From contig CM060121.1 of assembly GCA_030522415.1 (NCBI GenBank), forward strand, positions 1 through 64,000: a stretch of 64,000 bases of DNA, read 5' to 3'. Shown here in pieces: positions 58,483 to 64,000 of this stretch. The notes beneath the pieces are model-generated. The model was given only the letters and a program-made list of their open reading frames with translations. It did not search any database and had not been told where the DNA came from. Position numbers and translations under genes: made by a program. Source of the stretch: Channallabes apus. Its lineage: Eukaryota > Chordata > Actinopteri > Siluriformes > Clariidae. Within the stretch, counting starts at the first letter, position 1, and each line of letters begins with the position of its first letter.

Positions 58483-59052
58483 CTACATGAAAATGGGACA
58501 AGGCAAATAAAACAAAAAAGAACGACAAAATTTATCCACAAAACGAGAGCGAAAGAGAGAGAGAGAGAAAGAGAGGAAAGAGAGAAGCCAACGACATAAC
58601 AGTAAGGAGGGAAAAAGTACAGTTGTGAAAAAGAACACACATAAAAGCAAGACGATGGTGTGGGCAAATACAAAATGAAAGAAAGAAACGATCAAATGTT
58701 GAGAAGCAATATGTTACACAGAAGACAAAGACAAAAAAGAGACCAAAAACAGGAGAAAAACAAATGAAGAGGAGTTGAATTCCATTGGAACGGTGAACAA
58801 GAACTAGAACCAGTTATCACGTCATCTTTCCTACAGAATAAACTCTGAAATTTATAATAAATAATTTTTTCACATCCTAATTTCTGTCTCTTCCTGTCTG
58901 GAATAATCCTACAGACGTCTACTCAAACATACACATGTTCCAGTGGACAGTGGGAAAAAACACAGCACAGCGTAAAGGGAGCTTCTAAATCCATCAGGAT
59001 CGATGGATTCACTGTGGAGCAAAGTAAGCATGTGATTTTCATGCAAGCCCAC
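58483..59052 (-). other. cacna1a penultimate intron
   Basis: 570-bp intron between 59053 and 58482. It contains an A/G-rich stretch (about 58540-58590) and no other feature. Confidence 0.8.
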
Positions 59053-59294
59053 CTGTCGGTGAGTGAGGCACTCTCTGCCCTCACTGGGTGACCGGGACCA
59101 GTGGCGCTGCCGGTGGCCGTAGTCTCCTCTCTCTCTCTCAGGTGTGTAGCGCTCCTTCTCTACTGAGCTGTGATGGTGATGGTGGTGGTGGTGATGGTGA
59201 TGACGCCGCTCTTTGGCACGGCCACGTTCACGCTCTTTCTCTTTGGGTGGCATGTCACCAGACTGCGTGGTGGTGCTGAGATCCGTGCCAAGAC
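59053..59294 (-). CDS. cacna1a: Calcium channel alpha-1A, exon with His repeat
   Basis: This 242-nt exon starts at the phase left by 60023-60221 and ends in phase 0 at HRQ before GTGGGC. It encodes [20 protein letters not shown], a basic RE-rich stretch, eleven consecutive histidines in mixed CAT/CAC codons, then [20 protein letters not shown] and CLTHRQ. The human CaV2.1 tail has the same order, including a histidine run. It lies in the cytoplasmic C-terminus. Confidence 0.93.
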
Positions 59295-60022
59295 CTATAA
59301 CATTACCATTAGAGTAAGCATTACGCATAAAATATTCTTTTTGTGTGTGAGGATTTGTTTCAGGTCTACACAAGCGTTGAGCAAGATGGAAAAATTTGCT
59401 GCAACGATTTATAAAATAATATTACCTTTAGGTCATTAGAAATATAATGACCGTTCATTTTTGGGTTGTGGATAACAGCAGCAAAAACACCAAAGTTGTA
59501 ATAATTACTTTTAATAGCTGTATTTTTAACTAAAAATAATGGTATATATCTAATGACATAAAGGGAATCTAATGGGTGCTTTAGTCTGTTGTATATGTTC
59601 CAGTTCATGCTCATTTCGTTCTAAGTTTTAACCTCAAGGTGGATAATTACTTGCAGCAAAAACCTCAGCACTGATGGTGTGTATGCATTTTACACACTGC
59701 AACACTGATATTTGTAGTTGTATGCAAGAACCAAGAGCTGGATGCACGTTATTGCTTCTGTCAGTCTTGGCACAACTGTGACTTTATTCACACCTGATTA
59801 ATTGCCCTCTTCATCATAATGATGGACTCTTGTTGATCCCCAATTCATTTCCTGGTCAATTCATATTCAGCCACCTTTAAACCCTGACCCAGGTTCACTA
59901 ACTAAAATATCAATCATCACCATCATCATCATCATCATCATCATTATAATCACCAGCACCACAGCTTCTGGTTTTGATCTTTTCTTCATCCCTAAAATCC
60001 CCACCAGTCCTGATCCTCTGAC
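59295..60022 (-). other. cacna1a intron
   Basis: Intron with a (CAT)n tract at about 59912-59947. Nothing else is recognised. Confidence 0.8.
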
Positions 60023-60221
60023 CTGTATCAGCATCCGTGTAGCGGCTGAGGGATCTCTCAGAGGCTCGGTGGCTGCGATCTCGGCGGCGGTGTCCGTGCC
60101 TTGGTCCTTCCTCTGGCATTACTCGATCCATGACATAATCATCAGCCCTTGGCCCCCGTCCCAACCGTCCATGACCAAGTGATGAGGCTGACCGCTTCAT
60201 AGGGCTGTTGTCTGTTATAGT
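60023..60221 (-). CDS. cacna1a: Calcium channel alpha-1A, upstream C-tail exon
   Basis: A 199-nt exon, acceptor TTTTCACAG, donor CAG/GTCAGA. It encodes [33 protein letters not shown] and [20 protein letters not shown]. It ends with DTG, completed by the next exon (DTGLGTDL as in other CaV2.1 proteins). No further upstream exon is recognised between 60222 and the window end, so the rest of the gene should lie to the right. Confidence 0.93.
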
Positions 60222-61046
60222 CTGTGAAAATAAGCAGAAAGGGAGATGACAAAATAGAGAGAGATGATGTTACATGAGCAATGAGCCAAGTGAAAATGCA
60301 TACTCTCGAAACAGCAGTGTATGCTTGTATTTGTTTGTGTGTATGCATACGAGACTGCAGGTACCTGTGTGTTTGAATAAGCACACACACTATACACGCA
60401 AGCTAAGCAAATCTTTACAGCCTCATGTATGTCATGCAATCTCCAGGATGTTTTACGGGCAAAAAGAGATGCAGCTGTATAATGAAAACTTGGCTGCAGG
60501 AGTGAAGAGGGTCATGCCATGCATCTAATATAAATAATATAATAATATACAGTATAACTAATAGACCTGTTTTTCTACATTTAGACAGATTTGCACATGT
60601 AAAACTGTAAAAAGCTATAAAACATGAAACATCCTTCAGCACCATAATAGGTCACAATTTCTAACAGACCACACACATACACACACACACACACACACGA
60701 GCGTGCGTGCGCACAGTTATACTTCCATCAAAACAACTGTTAAAGTTAAATTGTAGATTGTTGTAAATTGTAAACTTTGTACACAGGTATGTAATTGTTT
60801 TGAGTTCAAACGAACACCAACAGGTCCCTGTTTTCAGAGAGTTAACCAAGGAATCCAAAACACTCACCCTTTTCTGTCTGTCTTTACAGTAGTACATAAA
60901 CATGTATAAACACACCCTAGATAAAAATTGCTTTTGTCATGTAAACAATCATCATGTAAAGAGATGAATTTTCAATTTTTCTACCTTAAATTTTTTACAG
61001 CAACAAAATCTACACGAATAAGAAGATTTTAAATAAATGTTTTGTA

Positions 61047-61117
<71 letters not shown>

Positions 61118-62262
61118 CAGACCATCTGGTTGCATGCACATCCATTAAGTCATTCTTTGCTGTATTACAAGCAAAAGGCATTTTAAGCACTCTAACTTTT
61201 TCAGTAAAAGTCTGCACATCATGATTTGTCTAATATATTCCACTTTTTCTTGAAAGTTCTTAAGGCCTTTCTCTAGATTGTGAGGGTCTAGACTGTGCAC
61301 TTTCCACGGGAGTGAGATCTGGGCTCTGATGAGGCGATTCCATAATGTGGATCTTCTGAAGCCATTGCTTTACTTTTTTGGATTTGTGCTTTGGGTTGTT
61401 CTAGGGCTGGAAAGTACTTTGTTCCCCTAATATTTAACTATCTAAGAAAGTTGTGCCAAAACAGACTGGAGTGGGGATTCGATCTATTCTGATTAGAGCC
61501 CCAGTGCTAGCTGTAGAGAAGCAGCAACAATACAGTCATCATACTGGGCAGATAAATAACGCATTGTTAAGCGTGATGCCACCAGTGATGTGCTTTATGG
61601 TGATGTGTTGTCTTTTTTTGCAGCAATGATATCTTCTTTTCAATATTGTCTACAATGTCCTGATCAGTCCACAACACAATGGGGGATCAGACATTTTGGG
61701 GTGATTTAGGTGAGCTTGGATTATTATTTTAAAGGACTTTTATCTGCCATAGCTAGTCACTTTAGGGCTACAAACTGCCTTCCCCATACAATTGTGTTAT
61801 TATTATTATTGTAATAGTATTTGTATTAAAATATGACAATGAAATGTTCACTAGTCCTGAGGAAATGTTTGAACATTAATTGTTTATAGTCACTGCAGCA
61901 CAAACAGAATTAGACATGCAGTAATGAACGTTACTATAGTGCTCAATTTTCTTCACTTCTTAATCATGATCCAAACATTTTCAACAATAGGATCAAATAC
62001 AAGAAACTGCTGATCTTTATTTGGGATTAACCTGAATCACTTAACACCTGTGTGATAAAGATGTGTTTCATCATAACAAGTGTACAGACTTGTGCAACCA
62101 GTGTTAGTGTATGTCTGTTTCATTTTCTTTTTTTCTTCTTTGTTTCTTTCACTTCTTCAGTTGGTTTATAGATAACAGAAAGGTGGTTTGTTTATTTAGT
62201 TATTTATTCATTTATTATTATTATTAGTAGTAGTAGTAGTATTGCATTATAGTCATTTGCAT
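60222..62262 (-). other. cacna1a intron, no further exon recognised
   Basis: AT-rich sequence with (CA)n tracts at about 60669-60700 and 61050-61117 and a (TTA)/(TAG)n tract at about 62215-62241. Positions 61240-61760 hold phrases of a decayed repeat. No coding exon is supported. Confidence 0.5.
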
Positions 62263-62267
62263 ACAAT

Positions 62268-62774
62268 TGTCACGAACGCAGGCAGAACGATATGAATCCA
62301 AGTGCGGATACTGACTATATAGAGATGTGGGGGGCGTGGTCGGGGGCGTGAGCAAGGGTCGAATGCCGTGAGTCCGTCAGCGAAGCGTCCAAAGCAAAAA
62401 CACGAGACGAGAGCCGTAGTCAAAAAGAGGAAGCGTAAGGTCAAAACCGGGAAATCAAAAAGGCAGGCGAACAATCCAAATCGGCAAGCAGAAAATCAAA
62501 AACGAGAAAAAACAAAGCGAGGTCGTAACATGAAAGCAGAGAAAAGAAAACGCGAGAGAATCGAGGTATAACACACACAATAATCCAGCGATCTGAGCAG
62601 CGCGCCGCGCATGCTTAAATCGCTGGAGTAATCAGTCATGGAATGAGAAACAGCTGAGCAGACGGGGCGGAAACGGGGGCGTGAGAGCGCACGTGACGGC
62701 TAGACAAAAACATGAGCGCGTGGAGGAGTGACAGCGTGGGAAAAAAAACGGCCGACAGACCGTGACTCGTGACA
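62268..62774 (-). repeat. 3' LTR of gypsy chromovirus
   Basis: 507 bp beginning TGTCACGAA and ending CGTGACA on the + strand. A polypurine run (AAGGGGGGGG on the - strand) lies directly upstream at about 62776-62790. Only one LTR is in the window, so age cannot be estimated. Confidence 0.85.
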
Positions 62775-62786
62775 GTACCCCCCCCC

Positions 62787-64000
62787 TTACGAACGCCTCT
62801 GGGCGTTAGGACGGGGAGCCTCAGGGAAACGTTTCTGAAAATCTGAGATTAGCTTGGGGTCTAGGATGAACTTGGCGGGGATCCAGCTTCTCTCCTCAGG
62901 GCCATAGCCCTCCCAGTCCACCAGGTACTGAATGCCTCTACCTCGACGACGAGCTTTCAGGAGGCGGCGGACAGTGTAGGCTTCACCACCGTCAATGATA
63001 CGGGGAGGAGGCAGAGGGTGGGTGGGGGGACTTAATGGGCATGAGATGAGGCGACGTAGCTGGGACACGTGGAATGTGGGATTTATACGTCGCATCGTAG
63101 AGGGAAGTAGAAGTCTGACCGCGCAGGGGTTGACAATCCTGGTTATGGTGAAGGGGCCGATGTAACGGGGTGAGAGTTTGCGGGACAGGGTCTTAAGAGG
63201 GAGGTCTCTGGTGGAGAGCATGACTCTCTGCCCTATCCTGTACTTGGGGACCTGAGAGCGTCTACGGTCTGCTTGCTCCTTGTAAATTCTGCCTTGTCGT
63301 AGCAGCGTCCTTCTGGCTTGGGTCCAGGTCCTCCTACAGCGGCGAATGAAGGCTTGGGCAGAGGGGACGCTGACCTCCTCTTCCTGAGAGGGGAACAAGG
63401 GTGGTTGGTAGCCCAGGCAGCACTGGAAGGGGGACAGCCCAGTAGACGAAGAGACTAGGGAGTTGTGGGCGTATTCGACCCAGGGCAGGAATCTGCTCCA
63501 CGAGGTGACATCCCGGTAGGTCATGCACCTCAGGGCGATCTCGAGGGCTTGATTCTTCCTCTCCGTCTGCCCATTGGATTGAGGGTGGAAACCTGATGAC
63601 AGGCTTGGGGTGGCTCCAATGAGCTTACAAAATGCCTTCCAGAACTGAGAAGTGAACTGTGGGCCCCGATCAGACACAATGTCCTTGGGCAGGCCGTGGA
63701 GCTTAAATACGTGATTAATCATGAGCTCTGCAGTCTCCTTGGCGGACGGAAGTTTTGGTAGGGGGATAAAGTGAGCAGCTTTAGAGAACCGATCAACCAC
63801 GGTCATGATGCAGGTGTGGCCGGTGGAGGGGGGTAGACCGGTGACGAAGTCCAGGGCGATGTTGGACCAGGGGCGATGAGGGATGGGCAGGGGTCTGAGG
63901 AGGCCAGCTGGGGCAGTGTTGACATGTTTGGATCTTATGCAGACATTGCATGCTGCAACAAAGCGGGAGGCGTCATCCTTGAGGGTGGGCCACCAAAACC
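62787..64000 (-). CDS. Gypsy Pol C-terminus: integrase and chromodomain (partial)
   Basis: The frame is open from the window edge to a stop at 62787, about 404 codons. It starts within the integrase zinc-finger end ([12 protein letters not shown]). The catalytic core has Asp in ALDFVTGLP, Asp in [11 protein letters not shown] and Glu in [11 protein letters not shown], with 35 residues between the last two (D,D35E). A GPF/Y-type module follows (RYIGPFTI), and a C-terminal chromodomain runs from [10 protein letters not shown] through [20 protein letters not shown]. Chromodomains of this group direct integration to chromatin marks. It is intact where visible; the protease and reverse transcriptase should lie outside the window. 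Confidence 0.93.
   Translation of the reverse strand, partial: FWWPTLKDDASRFVAACNVCIRSKHVNTAPAGLLRPLPIPHRPWSNIALDFVTGLPPSTGHTCIMTVVDRFSKAAHFIPLPKLPSAKETAELMINHVFKLHGLPKDIVSDRGPQFTSQFWKAFCKLIGATPSLSSGFHPQSNGQTERKNQALEIALRCMTYRDVTSWSRFLPWVEYAHNSLVSSSTGLSPFQCCLGYQPPLFPSQEEEVSVPSAQAFIRRCRRTWTQARRTLLRQGRIYKEQADRRRSQVPKYRIGQRVMLSTRDLPLKTLSRKLSPRYIGPFTITRIVNPCAVRLLLPSTMRRINPTFHVSQLRRLISCPLSPPTHPLPPPRIIDGGEAYTVRRLLKARRRGRGIQYLVDWEGYGPEERSWIPAKFILDPKLISDFQKRFPEAPRPNAQRRS

Larger units (their letters stand above)
62268..64000 (-). mobile_element. Ty3/gypsy chromovirus, 3' part, runs off the window
   Basis: The 3' LTR (62268-62774), polypurine tract and the integrase-chromodomain end of pol, all on the - strand. 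The rest lies beyond base 64000. The pol frame is unbroken where visible, so the copy may be young. It lies in or beside an intron of cacna1a in the same orientation as the gene. Confidence 0.92.

Overview
This is the left end of a vertebrate chromosome, almost certainly from a ray-finned fish. It opens with about 6 kb of CCCTAA repeat. It carries teleost-type transposons: Tc1-like elements with IR/DR ends, hAT, PIF/Harbinger with two ORFs, piggyBac, CR1/L2-type LINEs and Ty3/gypsy elements including a chromovirus. The two recognisable host genes are vertebrate: a SPARC (osteonectin)-family gene and the 3' end of a P/Q-type calcium-channel alpha-1 gene (cacna1a). Species and chromosome cannot be read from the sequence.

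Layout: 1-6032 terminal telomere. 6031-19870 subtelomere with no credible gene. It holds a 380-bp block repeated exactly 2,940 bp apart, GC-rich arrays with a 147-151 bp period, a 104-bp array of 18 copies with 208/416-bp higher-order structure, a duplicated block of about 1.15 kb, and interstitial telomere repeats at 18.65 and 19.1 kb. 19870-26350 is transposon wreckage with a young gag-protease-only LTR retrotransposon (20647-24749) inserted into an antisense LINE. 26354-48720 is the SPARC-like gene on the + strand. Its signal-peptide exons are at 26.35-26.97 kb and its follistatin-like and calcium-binding exons at 46.7-48.7 kb. The intron of about 20 kb between them holds nested elements: a solo LTR split by a Harbinger element, a hAT element split by a Tc1-like element, a piggyBac relic, a LINE split by a 4,854-bp TIR element, and a CR1-type LINE.

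48.7-57.9 kb is intergenic sequence with LINE tails, a SINE-like repeat, a Tc1-like relic and a MITE. 57910-60221 carries the last three coding exons of cacna1a on the - strand. The gene should continue beyond the right edge, with a gypsy chromovirus (62268 to past 64000) lying in or next to its intron.

The most unusual object is the 38040-42893 element. It has matching terminal inverted repeats and a TA target duplication, and removing it restores a LINE reading frame. It carries a CpG-rich promoter-like block with a perfect CTCF consensus, a YY1-type AAGATGGCGGC motif, a splice donor and a candidate second exon. It may be a transposon that captured a promoter. All calls are by eye; no database search was possible.
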